Assembly: GCA_012861695.1 (NCBI GenBank)
Contig: JAAOOA010001681.1
Coordinates: forward strand, 35,264 to 99,263
Length of the DNA: 64,000 nucleotides
DNA from: Trematomus loennbergii
Taxonomy: Eukaryota; Chordata; Actinopteri; Perciformes; Nototheniidae
Reading direction: 5' to 3'
In this document: positions 45,801-58,215 of the stretch, one piece after another
How the letters are laid out: each line of letters begins with the position of its first letter
How positions within the stretch are numbered: the stretch's first letter is position 1
Made by a program: the position numbers and the translations under genes
Notes under the pieces: generated by a model
The model's input: the letters and a program-made list of their open reading frames with translations, nothing else
What the model was told of the DNA's origin: nothing
The model's database searches: none

Positions 45801-45883
45801 GGTCTCCCCTCCCTCTGCCCCCCTCCCCCACGGGAACTCCACCTTTCTCAAAGAATACGTACACTAACATTTGAACCTGAACT

Positions 45884-45911
45884 CACACACACACACACAC
45901 ACACACACACC

Positions 45912-45946
<35 letters not shown>

Positions 45947-45952
45947 CACACA
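45884..45952. repeat. (CA)n microsatellite
   Basis: About 69 bp of CA. Its right flank (ATTGAAATGTTACGGCAAAGC) is the reverse complement of the left flank of the GT tract at 4066. This makes it the same locus in opposite orientation. Confidence 0.95.
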
Positions 45953-46437
45953 TTGAAATGTTACGGCAAAGCTGATAAAATCATTGCAGGCTGTAGAGAA
46001 ATGTACACTATGTCAAGTACACATTCCTTCCTGTGTTTAAATATTGATTGTACAATAAGAACAAAAGTACGAATAAATAGATCAAGTTTTTAGCCGCTGA
46101 TACCAATATGCAATTGCTGATGATCCATAATGAGGTTTTCTGATGGCTTTCATTCGAGCAGCTTGTACATTTATTGCGGCAAATATAAGTCTGACCCCTC
46201 AGTGTCTAAGGCTCTCCACCAGGGGGCAGCGTAACAAAGGAGATCAATGCAAGTGCAATTAAAGAACCACAAATAGTGGTGTTGGTTTCTTATCCTGTCA
46301 GAAACATACTAAGGTGAGGCCGTCCTTCAACCAGAAGTGTTCAAATGCTACCTCCTTTACGGGTTGGAAGACTCATTCCTGCACCACTCTTTTATGAAAT
46401 GTGATGAGGGTGAGTAAATGGGTCAGTAGCTGCTTAC

Positions 46438-46546
46438 CACGGTGCATTACTCTGCGTGAGTGCATGTGCTCCAGGGCGCTGCAGAGCTGCACAAAATACT
46501 TCCAGATAGTTCTCTCTGGGATGAGGCGCCTCTTCTTCTTGAAGTA
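46438..46546 (-). pseudogene. NEK6/7-like exon (YFKKK...MHR), in-order copy
   Basis: 109-bp exon with acceptor tttaaag and donor gtaagc, identical to the inverted copy at 3475-3583. Encodes the helix and the start of the catalytic loop up to HR; the next exon must supply the D. It lies 436 bp downstream of the exon at 46983 in the right order and phase. The following kinase exons (53.6-54.7 kb) lie upstream of it, so it has no downstream partner in the window. Confidence 0.85.
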
Positions 46547-46982
46547 CTTTAAAGATAAAAAGGAAGCAATGTTAGTCCATAGAAAGTGACAATGCTAGAT
46601 TCAAGATTCAAGGCTTTTATTGTCATGTGTGCATAGCTACAGTTCTCTTAGGTCACAGACTCCTCCAGCAGAGCAACACAATAAAACAGATACAATAATG
46701 CAAGTAATACAAATAGAATATAATAGAAATAGTGCAAGACTAGTCTATATACAAGTAATTGGAATATTGATATATAGACTTGAAGATGCTATGTGTAGCA
46801 TATGGGAACCAGGCCAAAACAAAGTATTGCTCTCATCTCACATATTTTGAGTAGAATCATGAAAATGAATCTTGATAAAATACTAGTAATCAAATCTAAC
46901 AAGTACGTTTGATGCTGCGTGTAAAATGAGTTGAGTTAGGGTCACTGTTCTTGTTTGATCTGAGGTGAGTCTGTGATCTGAC

Positions 46983-47093
46983 CTTTATCATCTGGGACAG
47001 ATCTCCAGCATCCGCCAGCTCCAGAACGATGTTGAGCTCGTTGTCTTCAATGAAAGAGTCCAGGTATTTGATCACATTGGGGTGATTCAGCTG
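46983..47093 (-). pseudogene. NEK6/7-like exon (QLNHPNVIK...QMIK)
   Basis: 111 bp, 37 codons, acceptor gcag, donor gtcaga. It keeps the family-typical [19 protein letters not shown] favours NEK6 over NEK7. Phase 0 at both ends and compatible with the exon at 46438. Confidence 0.88.
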
Positions 47094-47281
47094 CTGCAGT
47101 GGGCAAACAGGAGACACACATGTTTTCATGCTAACACAGCATGCAGCAGCTCCCACAAGAAGAAGTAGAGCTGAACTCAAAGTGATGCTCATACACTAGT
47201 TATCCTATGTTTCCCTTAATGCTGGAAACCTGTTATGGTGCTCTCACTGACCCCCTGAACACAATGATGGATCAACTTTAC

Positions 47282-47339
47282 CTTCATCTCTCTCCTTGAT
47301 GCAGTCCTGACTGGCCTTGGCATCCATCATCGCAAAGAT
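47282..47339 (-). pseudogene. NEK6/7-like exon (IFAMMDAK), 5 bp short
   Basis: 58 bp between ctgcag and gtaaag. Identical lesion to 7283-7340: the end of the exon reads KERDE plus one base where the family has KEIxLLK. Joining it to the 46983 exon shifts the frame. Confidence 0.78.
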
Positions 47340-48395
47340 CTGCAGTGACAAAGATTCAATAAATGTATTCTTTGACTTCTTTCTTACACTGTAAAAAGTC
47401 AGCTTGCTATGAATCTTGAGTCCAACTAAACACTAGCATTGGTCAGACTTTAATCTGCATTATACTCAAAGAAACAAAAAAGCTAAGCAGACTCTCACTC
47501 TTTATGTTCAAACCTTATCTTAACTAATCATTTAAAAGTAATAATTAAGTTCTGATCAGGATTGAGCCCCATCCCCTAAATCAAATAATTAGCATCAAGC
47601 ACATGGTCCACATCAAGGGTGCATGCATGTGACATTTCAGAAGGACGTCCTGAAGCAGACTGCTGACGTCTGTGTGATTTCCTTTAAGAGAAACTGATAA
47701 ATGATTCATTAACAAGTCCTTATTCATTTAACAATCCACCTTTAACCCTTCTGGCAAATCACTTGTTTCAGAAAAATAATTTAAATAATATTTATAATTT
47801 AAAAAAGCAAAAGACTGAGATTTTCACTTTTGTCCTTTTAGTTCTTTTATTAACAAGAAAAACCCAAACATTAAAAATATACAGACATGTGGCACTCGAC
47901 CTGTTAGCTGTTCTTTTTTATGACTTTTCTTTTATTAGTTTTGTTGCATTATTCAAACTTTCATTTATGCATTCAACACATTTAGACTTAGTTACAAATT
48001 AAAAACCTTTAGAATCAAATATCTCCAATGAAAGAAGCTCTGGTGCTTTCTCTCTAAAGACTCACTTTACAAGAGAAACAACACACAAATACATCAATAT
48101 CCATATTCAACACATTTTTAAATCATGAACACACGTCTCTGTTAAACACATACAAGACTACAAATACAATTGAACAGAGTAAAAGGCAATCAGAGTATAA
48201 GACTATATGTTTTAAATGATTATATGATATTTAACACGACACAGAACAACTCATGAGAAGATGTTAAAGCACATCCCATATGTTTGATTGACAGCTGATC
48301 TCTGTGCAGTGAAGACATGAGCAATCAGCTCTCAGCAACAATGATGGACACACGGTGAGTTTAAGAAGTAGAAGAGTTCCTCAAATGACTTCAGG
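47340..48395. other. NEK intron remnant and TRIM D 3' flank, no gene
   Basis: Parallels 7341-8320. It joins the TRIM flank at about 47757 (ACTTGTTTCAGAAAAA) and adds about 200 bp (47880-48090) missing in A but present in B, C and E. Confidence 0.6.
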
Positions 48396-50041
48396 CTATT
48401 TCAGTTTACAAAACTCAGCTGTGGCTTCCATACAAAAAGCCGAACTCCAGCATGTAGCGGCTGAGTGAATGTGGTCTGCACTCTGTGGAGGAGAGTCATG
48501 GTTTCAGAGATGCTGTAGAAGGACAGAACACCTGCTCTGTGATCCAGGTACACTCCTACTCTGGAGGACTGAGGACCTGAGACGGGAGTGCTGATACTGT
48601 TGTAACGAAATGTATAACTGTTTTGGAAACAATCTAAGGACCAAGATTTGTCATTGAATCCAAATCGACTTCATTCCCTGCTCTGCTGATATTCTTGTAT
48701 GCGACTGCTACAAAAACTCCTCCCCTCTCCACTCCACCTCCCAGTAACAACGTCCAGTCAGACTCTCTCACTCAGGACCTGATAATCAGTGAATCTGTCT
48801 GGGTGACTAGAATAAGACTGTGGTTGTCATGTTGTTGCTTTTCTGCTCCCCTCAGATAATAACAGCTGTGTCTGCTGTGTTTGGATCCAGAGTGACTTCC
48901 TGTGAATATTGTAAGAACCCAGCTCTGGTGGTGGGCTCTGCTGCTGACAGTAAAACATCCACTTCAGTCGGTGAGACGTTTGTCCATTCCTCTCTCAGGA
49001 CGTCCTGTAGTTTGTCTCTGACTGCTGACAGGGCCGCCGTCACGTCCTCAAAGTAGCTCAGAGGACGGATGTTGATGCTGGATGAGTGTGTAGGTTCACT
49101 GAGGGCTGACAGTGAGGGGTAGCTGTGCAGAAACTGGTTGTGATCCTCTGTGTGAGACAGCAGCTTCAGCTCAGCGTCTCTCCTCTTCAGCTCAGAGATC
49201 TCCTGCTCCAGCATCTCCTGAAGCTCTTTGACTCGACTCACTTCTCTCTTCTGCTGGGATCTGACCTGCTGCTTCACATCAGAGCTTCTTTTCTCCATGA
49301 GACGGATCAGCTCAGTGAACATCTTCTCACTGTCCTCCACTGCTTTATCAGCAGAGCCATTGACGGCCTCCACCTCCTGCTGAAGCAGCTTCACCTCCTT
49401 CTCTCTGTCCTGGATTCTCTGCTGGATGTTTAGTCGACTCCCCTCCAGCTCTCTCTGCCTCTCAGTCCTCTCTGCTGCAGCTGACACTGTGTCGTGGCCT
49501 TTGTGTTCGTCCACAGAGCAGATATAACAGATACACTGCTGATCAGTGCGGCAGAACAGCTTCATCACCTCGTCGTGACGAGAGCAGATGTTCTCCTGGA
49601 GCTTCTTGGAGGGCTCCACCAGCTTGTGTTTCTTTAAAGCAGTCCATAATGAGCTGGAGGTGTTTCTCACAGTAAGATATAAGACACACGAGGCAGGACT
49701 TACAGGCTCTCAGTTTCCTCCCAGTGCAGACATCACAGGCCACATCTTCAGCTCCAGCATAGCAGAGATCAGCAGGAGCAGCTTGGAGTCCAGTCTTCTT
49801 CAGCTCCTCCACTAAAGCTGCTAACATGGTGTTTTTCAGCAGGACAGGCCTCGGTGTGAAGCTCTGCCTACACTGAGGGCAGCTGTGGATCTTCTTCTCA
49901 TCCTCTCCGTCCCAGAAGCCTTTAATACACTTCATGCAGTAGCTGTGTCCACAGGAAGTGGTCACCGGATCCTTCAGTAGATCCAGACAGATGGAACAAG
50001 ATAAGAATTTCCCGGTCCAGCTGAACTCCTTTCTGCGCCAT
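48396..50041 (-). pseudogene. TRIM copy D, longest open N-terminal part
   Basis: The RING ([20 protein letters not shown] and onward), B-box 1 and its linker are open from about 50046 to 49640. The ATG-based frame at 50041 is shifted against it by one extra base near 50006 (GAAATTCTTATC for GAAACCTTCTC). A second shift is at about 49640. From 49670 the B-box 2, coiled coil and PRY region run open to 48852 (272 codons). SPRY is broken by several indels (48830-48430), including two small deletions at 48775-48830. Family and role as for copy A. Confidence 0.85.
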
Positions 50042-50071
50042 TTCACCTCTCAGTAGCAGCGAGTGTCTGAG

Positions 50072-50081
50072 TTTCACTTCC
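50072..50081 (-). promoter_or_regulatory. ETS-IRF composite element, copy D
   Basis: GGAAGTGAAA on the gene strand, about 30 bp before the ATG. Confidence 0.6.
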
Positions 50082-51181
50082 TGAGAGCTGAAACTATGTG
50101 AGCTGTGATCTGAACAGCATGTGTGTGTGCTGTGAATGTGGCCTATCAGCTCTTGTGCTTTACCCACATGTTGGTTACACCCATCCTCCTCAGTGTGGAT
50201 CTGAAGGGGAGGAACCAGGAAGTACAGAGTGGAGCTGGCTGTGTCTGAGAGCAGGAAGGAGAGGGAGGGCTTATCAAACTCTGAGTCATTCCAGGAGGAG
50301 CAGACACTCTGACTGTTCCTCATTTACAAACGGAGCCTCGCTCACAACCTGCTCTACATTTGAAAACAGTCTTCAGCTGTAAAATATGGTTTTAATTCAG
50401 GCTTTTGTAGCACACAGCTCCACACTCATGGTGGCAGTGGTGTAAGAAGTACTCAGCAAAAGTAGAAATACTACGGGGTAAAAATACTCTGTTACAAGTA
50501 AAAGTACAAAAGCATTGGTATCAAAATATACTTAAAGTACCAAAAGTAAAAGTACTCCTTATGCATTATGGCCCTTTTCAGAATCGTATATATATATTGA
50601 GTTACTGGGTTACTATAATGATTATTGATGTGTTTTATCACAGTTAGTAAATGTAGAGATCATTTGAATAACTTGATGTCCTGCTGCTGGATATCTTATC
50701 CTATAAATATCTGTCAAAGTGTATTTAATCATTGATTTATATTTTGAATTATCTACTAATCTATATCTAACTAGTAAAAGCTGTGAAATGAATGCAGTGG
50801 ATTAAAAAGTACAATACTGTCTTCTAAAATGTAGTGCAGTAGAAGTATATAGCAGCATAAACTGAGACGTATTGGCATCAAAAAAATGTTAAAGTACCAA
50901 AAGTAAAAGTACTTACTGTGCGTAATGTCTCCTTTTAGAATCATATATATTGCATTACTGGATTTATTCATTTTAGCATTCATGTGTCTTCCCTAATAAA
51001 GTGTAGGAAATGGAGACAGTAACACACAACAGTCAGGGTGAAAGTGAACACAAGTTTATTTATTTACACCAAAGAAAATGCCAACAAATGTTCTTTAAGT
51101 GAGGAGACAAAGAAGATTGTCAAATAAAATAAATGAATATAACAAAACTCAAACAAAGAGCCCTCACTATCTGTTCTGTGA
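50082..51181. other. TRIM D upstream flank, two AGTAAAAGTA repeat copies, no gene
   Basis: As 10018-10919, plus about 240 bp (50765-51000) with a second AGTAAAAGTAC stretch also seen, shorter, in C. Confidence 0.6.
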
Positions 51182-51821
51182 GGCCCCATTTACACGGGAA
51201 CGCAAACGAAAATGAACCGAATTCGATATAAAAAAAGTCTTCCGTTCACAAGCAATCGGCTCAATAAACGTGTCCCTTCACACGAGACCGCTCGACCCGT
51301 TGGAGACGCTGTAGTACATATGCCGGGCCTGTAAGTGGCGCTGTACTTCCGCCAAAAATACACCAAAAGCAGCAAATAAGACCCCCGAGCATGGTTGAAA
51401 TGGTTGCCTGGTTACCCTTCTGTTTATTCTCCGCGGTGGATTTAGCAACATGTAGTTCAAGTAGTTCTCCATGTCCACTTGTTGCTGATGGTTGTGGTAG
51501 AGGAGCTGTAGATTTTGCACTAACATCTGTAGCATGGTCAGTAGCGTCTGGAGCACGAAAGCAACCCTTTGATCCGCCATTGTTGTTGTTGTTGGCGAAA
51601 CACATCAGCAATGACGTGGGTGACGCGGGGGTGAGCAGGAGAGGTGGGGAGAGGCGGGGCTATGGCGTCATCGTTATCAGGAAATGATCGTATAGGGCGT
51701 ACACACGGAGCCGTTTTCACAGGGCTATCGGATTCGGGCTCCGTGTGGGCGTTTCCGTGTCGGCCTCGTGTGGACGAATGTTAGCGGATTCCACTGATAT
51801 CGTCTCCTTGTGGACGGGGTC
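51182..51821 (-). mobile_element. Harbinger-like element D
   Basis: Starts GGCCCCATTTACACGGGAAC, ends GTGGACGGGGTC. The ORF at 51278-51580 (100 codons) starts MADQRVAFVLQ. It has an extra stretch at about 51245-51280 (TTCACAAGCAATCGGC) and has lost the CCGTTTGGCC segment of A and B. Confidence 0.5.
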
Positions 51822-52554
51822 TATCAGAGTTTACCTACGTGAGGAGAGGTAGAGGGTACCCCAAACTTACCCAAATCCTCCACTTCCCACCACACACACA
51901 TTTAACAATACTAAAAACAAGAAGACAGAATAATGACCAAATCTCTCAGAGACCACAAAGAGGCTCTGGAGTCAGCAGCAGGTCTGAGAGAGCGAAGGCT
52001 TCCTGGATCGCCTCCTTTAATGACCGGCCCTGGCTACCTTCTTATATGGAAATAAAACACTAATAGAAAAATAGAATGTCTTTGATAATTCACTATAACT
52101 AAGTTCTAAATGTGTCCTCTGTTAAGATGTTGAATTAACACCAGAATTGAATAAATTAATACATTATTTCTGATAGCAGTATGTGAAATTATATCTGTAG
52201 CTATATTATAAACTCTACTTGTATCTTATCAGTTAATTAGTTACAAAAATACATTTAACTCTTCCCTGGTTCTGGCAGAAACAGTTCTTTCTGAAATGTT
52301 TTGGGACATTTGGATGTATCCCTTTTAGTATGATAATTAGCCTGTTAGCATTATCCAGACAGCATTGTGTGACTTGTTGAACTGGTTTACCTGCATGTGT
52401 GGGTGTAGGCATTCCTTTTAGTGTGATAATAGGCTAAGCCAGACAGAATGAACACTTGTTCAACCTGCCTATCTATTCCTTCAGGTAATCTATTACAATA
52501 TAATAAGCATATGTATTATTGATACATATTTATTAATGACTTTTTCCATTTCAG
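51822..52554. other. Spacer within unit D, no gene seen
   Basis: Near-identical to 11601-12334. Confidence 0.5.
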
Positions 52555-53040
52555 AATGCCAGCAGCAAAGAGAGGTCCTGGATTCAGTGTGCAGGATGTG
52601 ATCCAAAAAGGAGAAAGTGATTTGAGATGGAATCAGAGGACACTGCTATGAGTGAAGAAGAGGCAGATGAAGATGCCTGTGGACAAAGAAAACCAACAAC
52701 AATCCATCCCTCACATACTTATGTATATATAATAACTTGCTTTATATTTGGCTTTTGTTATTGTTCATTTGTAAATTCAACATGTATATTTTCTACTTTC
52801 TTGTTTATTTCTAGTCTTTTTTCATTTGTATTGTATGCCATGTCTTTTATGCTGCTGCAACACAACAATGTCCCAAATTGAGATCAATAAAGTTCTATCT
52901 TATCTCTTATCTGAACCCAATGGCCGCCCAGTCAGTGATTATGTGGACATCGAGCCCCAACCAAATAAACACACCAAGCCCCGTGACAGGTATCGCTGGC
53001 TGAACAAAGATTTGATCAGTCCCAATACTGATTTTTTCTT
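52555..53040 (+). pseudogene. piggyBac-like N-terminal relic D
   Basis: As 12335-12815. Here the second segment (52913-53043) reads DRYRWLNKDLISPNTDFFF with an open frame from 52826. Confidence 0.55.
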
Positions 53041-53100
53041 TTGAGTAATAAATCAGAATTCTTACTTAAATCTCAGATCTATGAAAACAAAAATAAATAA
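53027..53100. repeat. Hairpin, left arm only (unit D breakpoint)
   Basis: The left arm of the 12803-13078 hairpin stops at about 53088, after which the sequence becomes unrelated. This is the end of unit D. Confidence 0.6.
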
Positions 53101-53558
53101 AATATATTTGAACAAGACCAGGCCCAGAGAAGTGATATAATAAGGAAGCAGTCACACTGGGCTAATACACACTGCATGTAAACGACAAATGTGAAGACAA
53201 ATCACAAATGTGACTCAGTAATGGCTAATACACAGTTACCGATGGCTCATTTGACCCCTACAGAATGTACTTAAATTGACAATATAAAATAGATTACAAC
53301 GACAGATGATCAATACTCAAAGTCCCCGTCTGTATGGAATGCACCCTCGAAGAAATCTGATCAGACTGAGACAGCTCTTCATCCTGAGCTGCAGAAAAGT
53401 CTCCTTTGCTTTCAGAAAAGTCCACTTTGAACGAGTGCTGCACCACTACTGGGCTCTTCACATCCTCCATGACAGGAGAGGAGAGGGGGTGAAGCTGCCA
53501 TGGTGCTCCTGTGCACATGAGACAGTCCTCAGATTGAGAAGAAGGAGGGGGGGGGGGC
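53101..53558. other. NEK 3' region, probable 3' UTR and downstream
   Basis: Unique in the window. It lies just beyond the NEK stop codon on the minus strand. A poly-C stretch (53545-53557 as G-run) directly follows the stop. No further gene is seen. Confidence 0.4.
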
Positions 53559-53669
53559 TCAGGTGCTGGAGGTCCAAACGTGCATCTGTTTGGCGATCTG
53601 CAGCACGAAGACGATGTCCGGCCGCTGGTCTGGCTCCGGGTTGATGCACATGCTGACCAGCTCCCTCAG
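53559..53669 (-). CDS. nek6: NEK6/7-like kinase, last coding exon
   Basis: Acceptor cctacag, then [20 protein letters not shown] to the C-terminal [11 protein letters not shown] and TGA (53559-53561). This is the end of the kinase C-lobe, including the conserved arginine in DQRP. The C-terminal WTSST tail resembles NEK6 (WMSST). NEK6/7 are mitotic serine/threonine kinases acting with NEK9 on spindle assembly. The exon is intact and in phase with the one at 53864. Whether a complete gene exists depends on sequence outside the window. Confidence 0.85.
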   Translation of the reverse strand: MRELVSMCINPEPDQRPDIVFVLQIAKQMHVWTSST

Positions 53670-53863
53670 CTGTAGGAAAGAAGGGCTTCATTAGCTTAAA
53701 GGAGACGGATATTCTGCAGTTTCTTGGTCAACAATCCCACGAAAAGACACAACAACAATGTGGTAATCGGCCCTTTAGGTTCATTCATTTCCTACAGCCA
53801 AGTAACATTTGATCAAGGAGGAGAAATTGCATTTGTTGTCTGTATTAATGATTCCTCATCTAC

Positions 53864-53977
53864 CTTCTCAGAGTGATGGTCCGGAGGGAGGGGGGGGTAA
53901 TCACACTTCTCGATCTTCTGGCAGAGGGAGAGCAGGTTCATCTTGTCCCCATAAAACGGACTCTGCAGCGCTGCCAT
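53864..53977 (-). CDS. nek6: NEK6/7-like kinase, exon [12 protein letters not shown]
   Basis: 114 bp, 38 codons, acceptor tctgcag and donor gtagat, phase 0 at both ends. Encodes [20 protein letters not shown] and the [18 protein letters not shown] end, matching the C-lobe of NEK6 (SLCQKIE; NEK7 has SLCKKIE). No disruption is seen. Confidence 0.88.
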
Positions 53978-54363
53978 CTGCAGAAACAAGTGGAAGACAG
54001 GCTGGATGAGAGACATTCCTGGTGAAGACTTTAAACCAACACGATGAAGAAGAGGTGATAGATCAGTCGCTGCTGACAGAGCGCAGACGTCCACTCTTTG
54101 GGGGATTGAAAAGGAGCTTGAAGACTGCAAGCTGCCCTGCATGTATTGTGACTTTCCTGGGACTGATGCTAGGCCCACTACATTTCATTATACCTGAAGA
54201 GCTCCCTTTCCATCATCGTCTAAAGCAGGCCATACGTACTATATGTGAATATGTATTAACCTCAGCTGTAGTGTAAAAGGGTTAGGGTTCAAAGTGCTTG
54301 AATATCACGTTGGAAAAGGTGTACAAATCTTTAAAAAACAAGTAACAGTGTATGTGAGCTTAC

Positions 54364-54457
54364 CTCATACAGAAGACATCCCAGAGACCAGATATCAGAC
54401 TTAAAATTGTATCCGTTCTCGTGGATCCTCTCCGGCGACATGTAGTAAGGAGTCCCA
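54364..54457 (-). CDS. nek6: NEK6/7-like kinase, activation-loop exon
   Basis: 94 bp. Acceptor tctcccag, donor gtaagc. Encodes (V)[20 protein letters not shown] then [11 protein letters not shown]: the end of the activation loop, the APE-equivalent SPE, and the DxWSLG helix anchoring the C-lobe. Phase fits the exons on both sides (splits the valine codon; ends on a whole glutamate). Confidence 0.88.
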
Positions 54458-54627
54458 CTGGGAGAAAGAGAGTTAAGATGTTCAGAAAATCAATTGATCA
54501 TTGCTGTGAGACGATCACAAACACACAGATTTAATGCTGTTTTTAAATGTATTCTGTGTATCGAATCCATGTATATGAATATGTATGTATGCATGTTCTG
54601 TATTTACATGTTCTGTCCGTTCCTTAC

Positions 54628-54735
54628 CTAAGGAGTGTGCCGCCGTGGTTTTGGAGCTGAAGAAGCGTCCTAATCCCAGGTCACCCAGCTTCACCTCACC
54701 TGTGGCTGTGATGAACACGTTGGCTGGCTTTATAT
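54628..54735 (-). CDS. nek6: NEK6/7-like kinase, catalytic-loop exon next to (TG)n
   Basis: 108 bp, donor gtaagg. It completes the HRD aspartate and encodes [20 protein letters not shown] then [15 protein letters not shown]. This supplies the catalytic loop, the DLG metal-binding motif and the activation-loop serine region. FFSSKTT matches NEK7, while other exons favour NEK6. The acceptor is gcag at the end of about 125 bp of uninterrupted TG, so the usual pyrimidine tract is replaced by the microsatellite. Confidence 0.88.
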
Positions 54736-55679
<944 letters not shown>

Positions 55680-56416
55680 CTATTTCAGTTTACAAAACTC
55701 AGCTGTGGTTCCATGATTATAAAGACAAACTCCAGCATGTAGCGGCTGAGTGAATGTGGTCTGCACTCTGTGGAGGAGAGTCATGGTTTCAGAGATGATG
55801 CTGTAGAAGGACAGAACACCTGCTCTGTGATCCAGGTACACTCCTACTCTGGAGGACTGAGGACCTGAGACGGGAGTGTTGATACTGTTGTAATAAAATG
55901 AATAACTGTTTTGGTTACAATATAAGGACCAAGATTTGTCATTGAATCCAAATCGACTTTCATCCCCTGCTCTGATGATATTCTTGTATGCGACTGCTAC
56001 AAGAACTCTTCCCGCTCTCCACTCCACCTCCCAGTAACAACGTCCAGTCAGACTCTCTCTACTCAGGACCTGAGAACATCCAATGAATCTGTCTGGGTGA
56101 CTAGAATAAGGCTGTGGTCCCATGATTGTTGCTTTTCGGCTCCCTTCAGATGATAACAGCTGTGTGTGTGCTGTGTTTGGATCCAGAGTGACTTCCTGTG
56201 AATATTGTAAGAACCCAGCTCTGGTGGTGGGCTCTGCTGCTGACAGTAAAACATCCACTTCAGTCGGTGAGACGTTTGTCCATTCCTCTCTCAGGACGTC
56301 CTGTAGTTTGTCTCTGACTGCTGACAGGGCCGCCGTCACGTCCTCAAAGTAGCTCAGAGGACGGATGTTGATGCTGGATGAGTGTGTAGGTTCACTGAGG
56401 GCTGACAGTGAGGGGT
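55680..56416 (-). pseudogene. TRIM copy E, PRY/SPRY half
   Basis: The cleanest SPRY of the set. From the insertion point down to the stop (TAG at 55680-55682) the frame is fully open, with no indel: SLSALSEPTHSSSINIRPLS, VDVLLSAAEPTTRAGFLQY, GRCYWEVEWRAGRVLVAVAY, SRFGFNDKSWSL, VGVYLDHRAGVLSFYSI and FCKLK. It is cut from its RING/coiled-coil half by the 6.07-kb element at 56417. Confidence 0.88.
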
Positions 56417-56807
56417 CCCTTACGCAAAAAATATATTTCCCCATATATTAACTGTCAATATATTGCATTATTTTGTTTTCTGATTTACTGGTTAATTGAA
56501 AAGATTTAATAAAGGAAATCTTGCTGTTGGCTACACCAAGTGATACTGATTAATAATCAACATGAAAAACATATTTATTCATATCTACAAAATATATTGA
56601 AAATATATTGAAGATATATAGAATAATATATTGTGTTAATATATTACAATATATATAATTGAATAATATATTGTGATAATATATTGTAATATATGGGATA
56701 ATACATCAGTAATTGCCGCTTTCCATATATTGAGTAATATATGTAAATATATATAATATATTGGTTGTGTATATATGTGAACATACATTTTACTATATAT
56801 TAACATT

Positions 56808-57200
56808 TATATGGGGACATGTACTATATATATTCACAAATATATGGGGACATGTATGTACTATATATTCAGATTTATATGGGGACATGTATGTAGAATA
56901 TATTCACAATTATATGGGGACATGTACTATATATATCACAAATATATGGGGACATGTATGTACTATATATTCAGATTTATATGGGGACATGTATGTAGAA
57001 TATATTCACAATTATATGGGGACATGTATATATATTCACAAATATATGGGGACATGTATGCGCTATATATTCACAATTATATGGGGACATGTATATATAT
57101 ATTCACAATTATATGGGGACATGTATGCGCTATATATTCACAATTATATGGGGACATGTATGCACTATATATATTCAGATTTATAAAAGACCATGTACGT
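56808..57200. repeat. 35-bp minisatellite (TATATGGGGACATGTA)
   Basis: About 11 tandem units of 30-36 bp, each holding ATATGGGGACATGTA followed by TATATTCA(C/G)A(A/T)TT. Some units differ in order, suggesting a higher-order duplication of about 4 units. The long frames across it (LYGDMY..., YMGTC...) are artefacts. The element's right end (61975-62090) has related ATATGCGTGCATATA runs. Confidence 0.9.
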
Positions 57201-57283
57201 ACCATATATTCTGAACATGAGTGCAATATATGTTCACAATGAGGAGAAATGCATGTTCTGATAAAAAAAATCTTTCATTTCAT

Positions 57284-58215
57284 TTCAAACCTTTATTTAT
57301 GCAGGTGAATCCCATTGAGATCATTGATCTCTTTTTCAAGGGTGACCTGCTGCAAGTAGGTTCCACATGAATACATATAAACATAACAGAAAAACAAAAA
57401 AGGACATCATACAGCATATTTACAGTGACTACAGTTTACATAGCTAGTAACATTTACAGGTTCCAACAGTTTCCGATTGGATATATCTATCCTTGCTTTA
57501 AAAACATTTAGCGGAACCAAATTGCTCAGACTGTTCCAAGTTAGCGGAGCTGCGCATCTAAATGCTATCTTCCCTAAGACAGTCCTAGCAGTTGGCACAT
57601 TTAATAAAACCACAGCATTCGATCTCAGGCAGTAGCCACTTACAATTCGCCGTGAGATCAGGGAGCAGATGTAGGAAGGAAGTTTCCCTAACATGGCTTT
57701 GTATATAAAAATGTACCAGTGACTGAGCCTCCGTACAGTTAGTGAAGGCAAACCTGCCCTTGCATACAGGGTACAGTGATGGGTTAATACTTTACAGTTT
57801 GTCACAAATCTCAGTGCACTGTGATAGGCGGCATCTAACTTGACCAGGCAATTGGCAGGTGCATTCATATAGATCAGATCACCATAGTCCAGTACAGGTA
57901 AAAAGGTCACAGTGACTAGCCTTTTTCTGGCCTCAAGTGAGAAACAGGACTTGTTCCTGAAAAGAAACCTAGCCTAACCCTCAGTTTTTTAAGCAGGTTA
58001 TTGACATGAAGTTTAAAAGTGAGACAATCATCAAGCCAGATACCAAGGTATTTGTAACAGGTAACCACTTCAAGTTTTATTCCTTGCGTAGTTACAATAT
58101 CTAAAACAGGCTCTGGTGTCTTTTTAGCTTTTGAAAAGAGCATTACCTTGGTTTTATCAACATTTAAAAGAAGCTTAAGCGCTGAGAGCTGAGTCTGAAT
58201 AATGAGAAGCTTAAT
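57284..58215 (-). pseudogene. LINE reverse transcriptase C-terminal fragment (Rex/L2/CR1-like)
   Basis: Reading from 58215: LNVDKTKVMLFSKAKK, YKYLGIWLDDCLTFK, a frameshift at about 57915, then LDYGDLIYM, HSALRFVTNC, HHCTLYARAGLPSLTVRR and YKAMLGKLPSYICSL. This is the post-palm RT region of fish non-LTR retrotransposons. The 3' end carries the usual 'caatgggattcacctgcata' plus AATAAAGG tail in reverse complement at 57284-57345. 5'-truncated, no endonuclease; dead. Confidence 0.85.

Noticed and set aside
56808..57200. CRISPR-like array of regularly spaced repeats
   Set aside because: Repeat and spacer are both repetitive, the genome is eukaryotic, and no cas genes are present.
56761..57242. 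141-143 codon frames reading YMGTC / LYGDMY
   Set aside because: Tandem minisatellite whose unit happens to lack stops.
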